A DNA stretch of 64,000 nucleotides from Dactylorhiza incarnata (Eukaryota; Streptophyta; Magnoliopsida; Asparagales; Orchidaceae), in assembly GCA_033032865.1 (NCBI GenBank), contig JAWHQI010000068.1:7750001-7814000 (forward strand), given 5' to 3'. Position numbers and translations under genes: made by a program. A model generated the notes under the pieces. The model saw only the letters and a list, made by a program, of their open reading frames with translations. It was not told the DNA's origin and ran no database searches. Each line of letters begins with the position of its first letter. Position 1 is the stretch's first letter. This document shows positions 32,594-44,896 of this stretch, one piece after another.

Positions 32594-34939
32594 CTAATTT
32601 TTATGATTAGATTGATTATACCAACATTGTTTGGCAATGTGGCCAGTTTTATTGCATATATAACATCTGACAATCTTTAGATTAGGGGATTTTGTGTTTA
32701 GAGAGAGATAGTGGTGTTGATTAGGATAAACCTTTTGATTAGGATAAAAATTTTGATTAGGATAAAAGTTTTGACTAGGATAGAAATTATGATCAGGATG
32801 AATAGGTCCTGAATGGGGGTTAAGTTGAAAGGTTTTTGGAGGATGGAAGTGTTCTGTCTTTATGTTGCTCTGAGTTTGTATGCATCGATATCTATTCGAC
32901 GTATGTTGATAGTTGCGTCGATTTATACTCGGTGCTTTCTCCAGATTGCGTTGATCTGGAATCGATGCATGGAAGAAGTTGCGTCGATTTGAAATCGACG
33001 TACTTTTATTCAGGCGTCGAATTTAGGTCGAAGCATCTAAGATATTGCGTCGAGTAGAATTCGACGCACTATCATTCATGCGTTGATATGAAGTCGACGC
33101 AATTGTGTTTTCACAAATTTTATTTTTCCCTTTTTCTGATTTTATTTCTTTATGAGTTGTTTCTCTTGGCCTAGTTGTCTTCTCAGAAGAAGTTTGAGAG
33201 TCATCACCTGAATAGTATGATGTTTCATCAAATTGGTTTATTTCCTTGAAGACTTCTCCCTTATTTTGTGAGTCTTCTTCTTGGTTTATTGAGTTAGTGG
33301 GTTTAGTGAATTTAACAGGGCTCATCCAAGCAGGTTTGTTGGATGGATTAAGACTTGCTGAGAGATCAGCTCCTAGCCCAAGATTTTTATGTCTTCTTGT
33401 TTGTTTTTCTGTGATTTCTTTAAGTGTTTGGCTTCTCATTTTTATTGATTCTTCAAAATCTTTTGCTTGGGATACCTTATTCTTAAGAAGCTGGTTTTCT
33501 ATTTTAGCCCTCTCTATTTCTTTTTTTATGATGTTAGCCCTTAACTCATATTTTTTAGAACAAGTATCCTCTATATTTCTCTGGTTCTTAATGACATTAA
33601 TTTGTTCTCTTAGATTCTTAATTTCTTGTTTAGCTTTTAGTTGATCTAAACATAATCCTTTAAAATCATTTTTGAAATCATCACACAGAAAATCTATGTC
33701 ATCAAAAATGCTTACCTCATCCTTATCCTCAAATTCCTCTATGAGAATAGGGCAATTTTCTTTATTATTTTCAGAAGAGATGCTTCCTTCTGATTCTGTC
33801 TCACTCCATGATTTAGCACCATGTTCTTCATTTGAGCTTTCAAAAGCCATTAAGCATAGGTCTTCTTGCTTAGACTCATCATTGTCACTTTTGGATGAAG
33901 TGCTGTCCTCAGAATCTGTTTCACTCCTAGTTTCTGCAATGAAGCCTCTTTCTTTCTTCTTCCCCTTTTTCTTGAGATCTTTCTTTTTCAGATCTTTCTC
34001 TTTCTCAGTATTTTCTGGACATTCTGGTGCATTGTGTCCAGTTTTCCTGCAGGAATAACAAATGATTTCTTTAGTAGGAGTTTTATCATACCTTGGTTTT
34101 GATTCTCTCCTTCTAGACCCATCTGTCCTGACCCATTTCTTGAATCTCCTGGCCAGGAGGCTGAATAATTCTTCTTCAGTGACAGGGGTCTCTTCTTCTG
34201 TTGCTTTCAAAGCAATGTTTTTATCTTTTGAGGAGATTGAAGTGCTTCCTCTTCTTTTCTTCTCTTCTCTGGTTTTCAGCAGTTGCTCATAGGATTTGAG
34301 TTTTCCTAAGAGGGCATCTGTTGAGATTTCCCTTTGTCCTCTTGTATCTCTTATTGCTCATATTCTTGAGTCCCATGAACTTGGGAGACTCATTAACAGT
34401 TTGTCATTGATCTCTGTGAGAGAGATCTCTCTATCCAGGCTCCTTAATTGATTTATGATCAGACTGAATCTATCATACATCTCAGATATGCTTTCTTCAT
34501 GCTTCTTTTGAAAGTTCTCATATTGGGAGATCAATAGAGCCTTTTTATCTTTCCTTTCATCAGCACTTCCTTCTACCATCTTTGTAAGAGCCTCCCATAT
34601 TTCTTTGGCTGATTCACAGTCAACAACCCTTTGAAAGATTTCATCTGAGAGGGTTGAGACAAGAATGTTTACAGCTTTTGCATCACACGTTCCTGCCTTC
34701 TTTTCTTCAGCTGTCCACTCAGCCTTTGGGACAAGTGTTTGAGTCACTTCTCCACTTGACTCTCTTCTATAAGGTTTGGCAGGACCTGTCAAAATAACAT
34801 TAAATAATTCTTCATCAATAGAATTCATATAAATCCTAATTCTTGTTTTCCAAACTGCAAACTTTTCAAGATTGCACATTGGTGGTCTGGTGGAAGCATA
34901 ATCTTTGATTTGTGCGATGTGAAAAGATATAGTTTTCAA
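32594..34939 (-). pseudogene. A copia-type gag with two in-frame stops
   Basis: One frame of about 780 codons starts at the ATG at 34939 (MKTISFHIAQIKDYAS). The N-terminal two hundred residues are of the copia/UBN2 gag type (CNLEKFAVWKTRIRIYMN, QYENFQKKHEESISEMYDRF). A TGA at 34358-34360 replaces the Trp present in B. A first knuckle (CYSCRKTGHNAPEC) and an acidic Ser/Glu/Lys region with coiled-coil character follow. A TAA near 33020 precedes an Asn/Tyr/Pro/Gln-rich tail with a second knuckle (CYICNKTGHIAKQC) and stop at 32594-32596. No protease follows. Confidence 0.8.
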
Positions 34940-35002
34940 AAAATATATATATAAGAGGTAGGATCTTTTTGATCAAGGAGTTACCCTTTTTAGATCAACC
35001 TA

Positions 35003-35014
35003 GCTCTGATACCA
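35003..35014 (-). promoter_or_regulatory. A primer binding site (initiator tRNA-Met)
   Basis: The minus strand reads TGGTATCAGAGC, two bases from the LTR end ...CACTTTCA. This is the usual copia primer site. Confidence 0.93.
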
Positions 35015-35016
35015 AT

Positions 35017-36331
35017 TGAAAGTGCACAATTAACCTCACTAGAATTCTCTAGAGGGGGTGAATAGAGATTTAAAAATACTTTGTGCTATTATATATATAT
35101 ATGTGTGTAACAATCACAGATTTAGGCTTCCCACACACCAACAAGAATTAAGCAAGTAAAGAAGAGAAATAGCAAGAAGAAAATCACAGCACAACATAAG
35201 GAAATATAGTGGTTCCCCAAACTTTGGGTAGCCCACTCTTCTACCCCCTTGGTAGGAATTCACTAACTTGCACTGAGTCTTTTGATAAGGAGACTCTTAG
35301 AACCAGACTGAGTCTTTTGATAAGGAGACTCTTAGAACCACTACAACTGAATTTTTTGAAGAGAGATTCTAAAAACTCTTTTACACAATTTGAAAATAGA
35401 GTGAGAAGAAGAAGTAGAACAAGTAGAAGAACAGAAAATAATATATGTAAGAAAGAATCTTCTTCTTAGCAAGAAGATTGGAAGCACAAGTATAGTGAAT
35501 ATGATCTCTCTTCTATAGTGAGAAGGATATTGTAAGCTTTTCTCTCTTTTGTGAGAGCTTTCAGAGTTTGCAGCAGAATGGCTTCAGAAGAAGGAGAAGA
35601 ATAAGGCTTTTTCTTTGCTTCAGCTCACTATCTCTTTTCTCAGCTTTCTCACTCTTTACTTGGGTGCTCTTCCTCTTTTTCAAATGTATATGGTGGATCA
35701 CTTCTTGTCATTCTCTGTCGACCTCCTCCTTATTTATTGCTCTGTTTAAAATATATTGCTAAAGGAGAATAATCAATTTAGCAGATAGAGAATTAGAAAG
35801 AGATAAGAGTTTCCATAATCAATATTTCTGTAGAAGGAAAAGAATTCATTCTGATTTCAAATAATATCCATAATAATCTTAATCAAATTAGCCAAGAATC
35901 AAATAGAAGGAAAGGCTGATTCAGAACGGCTATAAAAGAATAATATCATTCCATAAAAATCAGATCTACAGAAAGAAGGAAAGAGATCTGGCGTGTTTTT
36001 GAATTTCTTATAGATATCGACGTGCGTCGATTACTATTCGACGTAATTGTCGATTTCATCCCGGCTGGACGTCGAGAAGAGAATAAGGAAGCTGCGTCGA
36101 CAAAGGTGCGTCGACTTTATCAAATGCGTCGACTAGAAGTCAGAGGTACGTCGACTATGATTACGTTGAATTCTTCTAAGAGTTACTTCGACTCATTCTG
36201 AGAGAAACGTCGACTATATTTCGATGTTGCGTCGAATACTATTCGACGCATATTTACTTAGCCTAATTTTTCATTCTTAGAATTTATATTCTTCTTAATT
36301 CTAGGGGTTAAGATAAATCATTTCCCCAACA
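35017..36331 (-). repeat. A 5' LTR
   Basis: 1315 bp, ending on plus at CCCCAACA. It has a short (AT)n run at 35090-35102 and a CGTCGA/TCGACG cluster at 36018-36245. It is more complete than the left copy. No gene. Confidence 0.92.
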
Positions 36332-36336
36332 CTATT

Positions 36337-36424
36337 CGATGCATATTTACTTAGACTAATTTTTCATTCTTAGAATTTATATTATACTCATTTTTAGGGG
36401 TTAAGATAAATCATTTCCCCAATA
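36337..36424 (-). repeat. B 3' LTR, remaining 88 bp
   Basis: This continues 29055 after the nested A. Its outer end is CCCCAATA where other copies have CCCCAACA, so one LTR terminal base is changed. B's PPT (AATAGGGGGAGAT on minus) follows at 36425-36438. Confidence 0.88.
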
Positions 36425-36607
36425 ATCTCCCCCTATTTGTCTTAACCCTATTCAGGGAAAAATTGTACCAGCTTTAATCAACACAGCAAGGCATTTATAT
36501 AGAAAAGAAATATGTTAAGTAATCAGAAGAAAATAGAATCATATACACAGACTTCATAAACAGTATTTAGGCATGGAGAAAAGAGTATATCAACATTGTT
36601 CAACACA

Positions 36608-38357
36608 TCACTCAGGAGGGGTAGGAGGAGTTTTTCTTTTCCTAGTGAATACTAAAGTTTTTAGAGAAGTGGGTTGCTCCTTCTCAGTAACAGGTGATTC
36701 ACTCAGCTCCCCCTGAGTCACAGCAGTTTGCTCCCCCTGAGATGGAACTTCCTTTTCTTTCTCAGCTCCAGCTCTAGCTTCATTTGGCTCCCCCTGAGCT
36801 TCAGCTTCTTTTTCAGCATTAGTTTCCTTTTCAACTTCTCTCTCTACTCTGCTAGCCTCCCCTTGAAAGAGAACTACTTGTTGTGTAGCTTCTCTTGCTA
36901 TAGAGAGTACATCTGTTATCTGGTCCTCAGTATGTAGCTCTGGTACTAATTCATTCCCAATTTTCTTAAGACTATCAGATTTTGAAGTAGGAAGGGACTT
37001 GTGTGAGAGAGATTTGTGACTTGAGAGCTGCTCTTCATCTAATTTCTCCCCCTTCTTGACCTTCTTAGCCAAGGAGGTTAAGAAAGACTTGGTCACTTTA
37101 GAGGAAGAGACAGAGGACTTCAAGCTTTGCACAGAGGCATTGACCCCATCTATTTGGGTTTGCATGTGCATGATGGAGGAGTGAAGTTGGGAGCAGTGTC
37201 CATCCAGCATTTCTTGAAATTTTTGGGCTGCTGACTGGATACACTGGGTGATGAGAGTTTTAGTGGATGGAGATGGTTCATGGTGTGTTGGAGTAGGAGA
37301 TAATGGTGGAGGTGGATGTGATGAAGGTGGAGAGAGGACTGTATCATTGTGATGAAGTGTGTTTGGTGGAGGAGGTGAAGTAATAGAGGAGGGTTGAGCA
37401 AGTGATTGAATTGGTAGTTGTGAAGGTGTAGGTAAGATAGGAGATGTGAGGGTAGTAGAAGCTATAGGTGTTGATGATGTTGGTAGAGAAGAGATGTCTG
37501 TATGCTGAGGAGGAGGGGAAGATGGATGCACAGGAGAATTAGGAGAAGAGGGAGTCTTTTCAGGAATGGAGCCAAGCTTGGGGATTTGCCTGGTCCATTT
37601 TGAGAACAGGGCTATGGACATCCTTTTTCCAGGAGGAATGGGAATTCCTTTTGACCTACATAGGTCAGGGAAGGAGTGGAGGAGTACCTGACTCATGATC
37701 CTCATATAGGCATTCTCTTTCTAAAAATATTTGTAGCCTATCATTTTTAGTAAGCAGCTGGCCCAGTCAACCTTCTTTTTCAGCACAAGTACCACCATGA
37801 TGTTCAGTTGCTGCTTGGGCACTGCATCATGGGCAGAGATCTTGCATAATAGAACTTTTCCTACTATGTCTGCCAATAGCCTATATTCCTCAGAAAAATC
37901 TATTTTCTTCAGGTGGATTGGTTTTTCTTTGGAGAACTTCATGATGAGTAATAGATTTTAGATTTCCTCAGGGGTGAGATCCACAGGTTCATCACCTGAT
38001 AAGGGAATGATGATGGAGATTCATTTTGCTATTCTTAGAAAATAATTTGCTTTCCTTTTGATTTGAAATAGAGTAGTGTTGTTGTGTACTTGATGGAAGA
38101 TCAAATGTGTCCCTAAGGTGTTCTGCAGAGATTGAGACAGGTGTCTCATAGAGTGTTCCTGTGATCTCTCCTTGCTCAGATATCTGAACATGATTCATTA
38201 ACTCAGTGAGTTCTGTCTCTAGGAGTCTGCATCTTGTGGAAATGAGTTTATCTAAACCAGCTTCAATGAAGAGAGCTATGATGCTCTTATAGTTTTCGGC
38301 GGCGTCTTGGAAGGATTCAAGATCAATATCGAAACCAGAGTTGATCTTGGGAGCCAT
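36608..38357 (-). pseudogene. B second ORF (putative plant transposon protein), broken
   Basis: It starts MAPKINSGFDIDLESFQDAA at 38357. Open pieces are 38357->37992, 37942->37721 and 37705->36608, separated by a frame change near 38030 and a stop near 37720. The content matches A: an N-terminal helical domain, the LLCKISAHDAVPKQQLNIM block, FHSFPDLCRSKGIPIPPGKR, a long Pro/Ser/Thr linker, a helical region with lysines, and a Glu-rich tail with SQGEQT repeats. The family assignment (putative plant transposon protein) is by resemblance; the role is unknown. Confidence 0.68.
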
Positions 38358-38737
38358 TTAGGTCAGTGAGAAGGAGGAAGAGATGGATGGACTGAGAAAT
38401 GGGAAGGATGAGAGAAGCTCAGGAGTGTGCAGAATTTTAATTGAAGAGTCTATTTAAGTCAGGTGAAACGTCGACACGAGACACAACTCGAGGTTTATTC
38501 GGTACAGCAGTAGATGTGACCGAAAATATTTTAGTATTGTCGCCTTTTTCATGAAGTCGACGTTGCGTCGAGTGGAAGTCGATGTATGTGTCGGTATAGT
38601 CTGATGGGGTTTCCTATCGACGTATGCATCGATTAAGAGATCGACGTGACTTTTACTTTGTCTGAAAATTCCAGGTTTTTCTTCAGAGATTATTTCTTCC
38701 TAATCCTAAGGTTTTCTAAGTCACCCTTGGACTAATT
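38358..38737 (-). other. B spacer with CGTCGA cluster
   Basis: Non-coding gap between gag and the second ORF. CGTCGA/TCGACG words occur at 38468-38645, in the same position as in A (32268-32510). Confidence 0.55.
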
Positions 38738-41045
38738 TTATAAACAGTTGCATTGATTGTGCCAACATTGTTTGGGAGTGTGGCCAATTTTATTATAGAA
38801 ATAACACCTAATTGTCTTTTGATTATGGAAATTTGAGTGTAGAGAGGGATATAGATGGTGATTAGGATAGAGTTGTTGATTAGCATAGAAATTTTGATTA
38901 TGATAAGAGTTTTGATTAGAATAGAAGTTTTGATCAGGATGAAAGAGTCCTGAATGGGGGTTAAGGTAGAAAGTTTTTGAAGAATAGCAATGTCCTGTAT
39001 TTAAGTTGCTCTGAGGTTTTATGCGTCGATATCTATTCGACGTATGTAGAGAGTTGCGTCGATAAGTATTCAGCGCTTTCTCTAGATTGCGTTGATCTGG
39101 AATCGATGCATGGAAGTAGTTGCGTCGATTGTAAGTCGACGTAATGTTATTCATGCGTCGATTTGAGTTCGACGCATCTAAGAGATTGCGTCGAGTAGAA
39201 TTCGACGTACTATCCTTCATGCGTCGATATGAAGTCGACGCAATTTTATCTTCATAGATTTTATTTTTCCCTTTTTCTGATTGGAGTTTTGTTTCTTTAT
39301 AACTTGTTTCTTTTGGCATAGTTGCCTTCTAAGAGGTAGTTTGAGAGTCTTCTTCTGAATGGTATGATGATGATTCATTAAGGTGGTTTATCTCTTTGAA
39401 GGTTAGGTCTTCTGTATTTTGTGAGTCTTCTTCTAAGTTTGTTGATTTGATGGGTTTAGTGAATTTAACAGGGCTCATCCAAGCAGGTTTGGTAGATGGT
39501 ATTGAACTAGTTGAAGGATCAGCCCCTAGCCCCAGATTCTTATGCATGATTATTTGTTTTTCAGTGATTTCTTTAAGTGTTTGGCTTCTTACTTTTATAG
39601 ATTCTTCAAAAGCTTTTGCCTGGGATACCTTATTCTTAAGGAGTTGATTTTCTATTTTAGCACTATTTATTTCCTTTTCTGTTTTATAGATTTTACACCT
39701 TAGTTCATAATTTTTTGAACATGTATCTTCTATTTTTCTCATATTAATTTGTTTTTTTAGATCCTTAATTTCTTGTTTGGCTTTTAGTTGATCTAAATAG
39801 AGTCTTTCAAAATCCTTTTTAAAGTCATCACATAGAAAATCTATTTCATCAAAAATGCTTACCTCATCCTTATCCTCAGATTCCTTATTGAGACTAAGGC
39901 TATTTGCTTTTGTTGTTGAAGAGATGCTTCCTTCTAATCCTGTTTCACTCCATGATTCAGCAACACACTCTTCTTCTGTGCTTCCAAGAGCCATTAAGCA
40001 TAGGTCTTCTTGCTTAGACTCTTCATTGTCACTTTCAGATGAAGTGCTGTCTTCAGAGTTTGTTTCACTCCAAACTTCTGCAATGAAGCCTCTTTCTTTC
40101 CTCTTCCCCTTTTTCTTGAGATCTTTCTTTTTCTCAGCATTCTCTAGACATTCTGGAGCAATATGTCTAGTTTTCCTGCAGGAATAACAAATAATTTCTT
40201 TAGTAGGAGTCTTATCATACCTTGGTTTTGACTCTCTCCTTCTAGACCCATCTTTCCTGACCCATTTCTTGAATCTTCTGGCCAGGAGACTGAATAATTC
40301 TTCTTCAGTAATAGGGTGTTCCTCTTCTGTTGCTTTTAATGCAATGTTTCTATCTTTTGAGGAGGTTGGAGTGTTTTCCCTTCTTTCCTTCTCCTCTCTG
40401 GTTTTCAGTAGTTGATCATAGGATTTGAGTTTTCCTAAGAGAGCATCTATTGAGATTTCATTTTGTCCTCTTGTATCTCTTATTGCCCATATTCTTGAAT
40501 CCCATGAACTTGGGAGACTCATTAATATTTTGTCATTGATCTCTATGAGAGAGATCTCTCTGTCCAAGTTTCTTAATTGATTGATGATCAGACTGAATCT
40601 GTCATACATCTCAGATATACTTTCTTCATTCTTCTTTTGGAAGTTCTCATATTGGGAGATCAATAGAGCCTTCCTATCTTTTCTTTCATCAGCACTTCCT
40701 TCTACTATCTTTGTAAGAGCCTCCCAGATTTCTTTGGCTGATTCACAGCCAACAACCTTTTGAAAAATTTCATCTGAAAGGGTTGAGACATAATGTTCAC
40801 AGCTTTTGCATCACTTGTTCCTGCTTCTTCTCTTCAACTGTCCACTCAGCCCTTGGGACAAGTGTTTGAGTCACTTTACCACTTGATTCCATTCTATAGG
40901 GCTAGCGAGGACCTGTCAAAATAACATTAAACAAATCTTCATCAATAGAATTCATATAGATCCTAATTCTTGTTTTCCAAAGTGCAAACTTTTCAAGGTT
41001 GCAAATTGGTGGTCTGGTGGAAGCATAATCTTTGATTTGTGCCAT
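38738..41045 (-). pseudogene. B copia-type gag, frameshifted
   Basis: The start is ATG 41043-41045 (MAQIKDYAS). Small deletions near 40790 and 40826 and a stop near 40905 break the first third. An open stretch of 444 codons follows (40663->39329) with a knuckle CYSCRKTRHIAPEC (Gly changed to Arg inside it) and an acidic coiled-coil-like region. After a stop near 39327 the tail (39319->38738) is Asn/Tyr/His-rich and ends with CYFYNKIGHTPKQC, where the second Cys is Tyr. No pol follows. Confidence 0.78.
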
Positions 41046-41120
41046 AAAATTTTTTTAGAAATATATATATATGAGGTAGGATCTTTTTGATCATGGAGTT
41101 ACCCTTTTTAGATTAACCTC

Positions 41121-41132
41121 CCTCTGATACCA
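41121..41132 (-). promoter_or_regulatory. B primer binding site, one mismatch
   Basis: The minus strand reads TGGTATCAGAGG against TGGTATCAGAGC in A. It is two bases from the LTR. Confidence 0.88.
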
Positions 41133-41134
41133 AT

Positions 41135-42448
41135 TGAAAGGGCACAGTTAACCACACTAGAATTCTCTAGAGGGGGGGGGGGGGGGGGTGAATAAAGTCT
41201 TAAAAAATACTTTGTGCAAAGTTAACAAATATATATATGTAATAATCACAGATTTAAGCTTCCCACACACCAACAAGAATTAAGCAAAATAGCATAAAGA
41301 AAATCACAGCACAACACAAAGAAATATAGTGGTTCCCCAAACTTTGGGTAGTCCACTCTTTTACCCCCTTGGTAGGAATTCACTATCTTGCACTGAGTCT
41401 TTTGATAAGGAGACTCTTAGAACCAGCCTGAGTCTTTTGATAAGGAGACTCTTAGAACCAGTACACCTGAATTTTTTGAAGAGAGATTCTAAAAACTCTT
41501 TTACACAATTTGAAAATGAAATAGGAGTAAGAAGGAGAAGTAGAAGAAAAACAATTGAAACAAGAAAGAATCTTCTTCCTAGCAAGAAGATTAGAAGCAC
41601 AAGTATAGTGAATGAAATCTCTCTTCTATTGTGAGAAGGAGATTGTAAGCCTTTCTCTTTATCAATGAGAGCTTTCAGAAATTGCAGCAGTATGGCTTTA
41701 GAAAGAGAAGAAGAAGAAGAAGGCTTGTTGTTTGCTTCAGCACACTATCACTTTTCTCAGCTTTTCTCACTTTTCTCTTGGGAGCTTTTCCTCTATTCCA
41801 AATGTATGGAGTGGATTGCTTCTTTTTCTTCTCTGCCGACTTCCCTCTTATTTATAGCTCTGTTTATTCAAAGAATACTATAGGAGAATAATCAATTAGC
41901 AGACAGAGAAATAGTAAGAGAGAAAAGATTCCATAATCAATATTTTTGTAGAAGGAAAGAGATCATTCTAATTTCAAATAATATCCACAACAAACTCAAT
42001 CAATTTAGCCAAGAATCATTTAGAAGGAAAGACTGATTCAAAACGGCTAGAAAAGAATAATATCATTCCATAAATTTCAGACCTACAGATAGAAGGAAAG
42101 AGATCTGGCGTGTTTTTGAATTTGACATAGAAATCGATGTACGTCGATTACTATTCGACGGAAGCGTCGATTTCAGACTAGCTGGACGTCGAGAGGAGAA
42201 TATGGAAGGTGCGTCGACTAAAGTGCGTCGACTTCACTAGATACGTCGACTAGAAATCAGAGTTACGTCGACATAGGTTACGTCGAATTCTGTTTGGAGT
42301 TACTTCGACTCATTCTGAAAGGAACGTCGACTACACTTCGACGTTGCGTCGAATACTATTCGACGCATATTTACTTAGACTAATTTTTCATTCTTAGAAT
42401 TTATATTCTACTCATTTTTAGGGGTTAAGATAAATCATTTCCCCAACA
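41135..42448 (-). repeat. B 5' LTR
   Basis: 1314 bp, TGAAAGGGCACAG to CCCCAACA on plus. It has a G run at 41174-41189 and a CGTCGA/TCGACG cluster at 42130-42366. No gene. Confidence 0.92.
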
Positions 42449-42453
42449 GTGTT

Positions 42454-42939
42454 GATGTAGTGAAAATTTTTGTGAAACTGTAGTTTGCACTTCCTCGAAT
42501 TATTTGCTGAAAAAAAAGAAGCTTATGAGAAAAGAAAAAAAAAAGAAATTAGAACAAGAAAAGAAAAGAAAGAAAAATAACAATCAGTTTACTCACGTAA
42601 TGAATCAAACTAGTATCGTGGAGAGAGTGGGACCGGGTGAGCTTATGGCTACCGACATTGATGGATTTCAATGGAGGTTGTTCCGAGCACCGATCTTGAA
42701 TAATACTAGCCTCAACAATCAGTTTACTTTCTTCCTATGCGAGACCGGATGATTCACCATGATTCAACTTTTGAGTAGAGATAATATATATGTACGCTCT
42801 TAGATTATTAAAATGTGCTTGCATAATTTAAAATTTCGTCTACTGCATTTCTACGCGTGCGAGCATGCGACTTCGCATGGTACTCCGCTTCTACAATTAT
42901 TAAGCCAGCTAATCAATTTTTCCGTCGGCATAAGGGATG
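42454..42939 (+). other. D element internal region, second part
   Basis: Non-coding continuation of D after B. An A/G-rich tract (42508-42580) corresponds to tracts in E1, E2 and C. The last part matches the C sequence before its 3' LTR. It is interrupted by C; the last bases of D are 58066-58103. Confidence 0.65.
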
Positions 42940-42944
42940 ATTTT

Positions 42945-44436
42945 TGATGAGTCCAGTTTATATAGTGAATTCCGGACTCATCTGGGCTAGTTTTCATGCA
43001 CATGCACTTCACTTTAGGCCTATATTCAATTCTATTTGATCACGTTGCCCATTTCATTGCTTAGTGCACATTTGTGCCCATCTTGGTGTGATTTCATGTA
43101 TTTCTGTGGTCTAGTATATTTTCATGCAGGTCCAAGGGTTGTGCGACACTCGGGATGGGTTCTGGGGGATTTTCGGTCGAAAAAGCCACTGGTCATGCGT
43201 TTTCCTTCTCGCACGACCAGGCGCACGACCAATTGTCGTGCGTTAATTCCCGTCCCTGATTGAGCCCTGATTGAGCGACAGCGCACGATCATTGGCCTTC
43301 TTCACGCACGACCACTAGTCGTGCGCCACTGACCGTGCGATTTTGTGCAGATCTGGCTATGCTACAGGTTCTTCGTGCACGATCAGAGGCATTTCTTCGC
43401 TCACGACCATTGGTCGTGCGCCGTTGACCGTGCGCGTTGTTTATTTCTGCTCCGTCTATAAATAGAAAGACGCGATTTTAGGTCGGGGATCACTGCCAGA
43501 CCGCCGTTTTCCGCCTATTTCGTGGGGTTCCGACTCCTCCAGCGCCGCCCACATTAGGGAGGATCTCCGGGCAAGCTTTCAACGCCAAATATTCGCTGGA
43601 GCTTCCTCTCGGACATCTCCTTCATCCATGAGCTTCAAGAAGGGAGTCAACATAGCCTTCTTCTTCAAGATTGGAGCATCTTGTGATCATTCCTCCGGTT
43701 CGTGACACGAAGAAGACGGGTCCACTGGAAGGTAGTGACAGCCTTCTCTACCCCGGACGCAGTTGAGGACCAAGCTTGGACGTGGATTGACAACCCGACG
43801 ATTCCTTCCGTGAATCCTCAACAAGACTTCGGAGTCGGTCGATTTCACACACTCACCTCCTCTTGTAGTTGATAGTTTAGTTGGATTTCTTATATGTTTG
43901 ATGAAGTATACTTTTATTTGTTAACATTAGTATGAAATCATGTCTATGTGATTGAGTAATCTTGTTATATTTTCATTTGAGGTGTGCCCTGTGGTGTGGA
44001 TTGTTTGTTGTGTTGTGCCGCCCTAACAATTGTTATTGGTGTGCTTTGCGAAGAGGTGCTTGCGACCCTCATTCCGCCGCTCTCTCCACCCCATCCGCTA
44101 GCCTACTCGTCCATCCGCCTAGCGATTCGGTGCATTGCGGCCCGTGTAGCCTTCCATCCCGCCTGGCGAAGCAGTGCGCTCAAGGCCTGCATAGGAGTAG
44201 TCGTAGCTATTTTATTTTGTTTTCTGCAATCCAAACCAAGCCTCCCGCAATCCATCCGACCTTAAGGATTTCAATCTCAAGTCCTCCTCATTAGTCAACC
44301 CCACCTTACTGTGTTCCTTCCGAGATCGATACTTGGGGACTCATTCCCATTTTATATTACTTGAACGATCGGCACACTGCCGTTTCGTGCCGCAGTCGAG
44401 CTACCGCCTATAGCGGTGTGCGAGATTTGTGCATCA
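42945..44436 (+). repeat. C 5' LTR
   Basis: TGATGAGTCC to GTGCATCA. The inverted repeat GATGAGTCC/GGACTCATC is at the start, palindromes at 43140-43440, TATA box CTATAAATAG at 43455-43464, and the U5 hairpin CCGCCTATAGCGG near 44405. No gene. Confidence 0.95.
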
Positions 44437-44442
44437 AGTTTT

Positions 44443-44460
44443 TGGCGCCATAGCCGGGGA
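44443..44460 (+). promoter_or_regulatory. C primer binding site, mutated tRNA-Asp type
   Basis: TGGCGCCATAGCCGGGGA, two changes from the intact site of E1 and E2. It follows AGTTTT after the LTR. The leader (44461-44655) to the gag ATG is non-coding. Confidence 0.85.
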
Positions 44461-44655
44461 AGACAGACGTGTGAGTTTTTTGGAGAGGGAGACGAGAGGT
44501 AGAAGCCCTCCCATTTGTAAATTGCGTCGTTTATTTTTATTTCAGTTCTTTTTATTCTATTTTCCTGTTTTTAAATAGGTTGTTTAGTAAATTACTGTTA
44601 GGTGTAACAGTTTGCACGATAGTGTCTTTATTGTGAAGCTTGCTATCTCCATATA

Positions 44656-44896
44656 ATGTGGGCTGCATTTAATATTCGTTGCCGTTTATGTGGAGATATT
44701 TCTCACGCTAGTGATAGATGCCCTACGGAAGATGGTGGGCATAATTCTCGTGGCCCGGTGTACGGAGCACCATTTTCCTATGGTTCTTCATGCCCTGTGC
44801 CCAAGTCTTATGGCCACTCGTCCTCGACGCATACACCATTTTTACATTCCTCCCCGGCCCCTCAAGGACCAAGGAGTAATATAAAATGGTGCTTGT
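44656..44896 (+). pseudogene. C gag-like protein, N-terminal part (cut by J)
   Basis: The start ATG is at 44656 (MWAAFNIRCRLC). The first knuckle is C9-C12-H17-C22. The frame reaches the first Cys of the second knuckle, where J is inserted with duplication cttgt (44892-44896). The remainder is at 53831 onward; the frame is continuous when J and one duplication copy are left out. Confidence 0.85.

Larger units (their letters stand above)
29056..36331 (-). mobile_element. A copia-like non-autonomous element, TSD ctatt, nested in B's LTR
   Basis: A is 7276 bp long and flanked by ctatt at 29051-29055 and 36332-36336. It is inserted in the LTR of B, a member of the same family. LTRs are 29056-30301 and 35017-36331; the primer site is at 35003-35014. 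The internal region of 4.7 kb has gag and a second ORF only. Confidence 0.95.
27842..42453 (-). mobile_element. B copia-like non-autonomous element, TSD gtgtt
   Basis: B spans 27847-42448 and is flanked by gtgtt at 27842-27846 and 42449-42453. It is on the minus strand, with LTRs starting TGTTGGGGAAATG and ending TGTGCACTTTCA (right copy GTGCCCTTTCA), and an initiator-Met type primer site. Its left LTR is split by A. Own length without A is about 7.3 kb. It encodes a copia-type gag and a second protein but no protease, integrase or RT. Confidence 0.92.
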
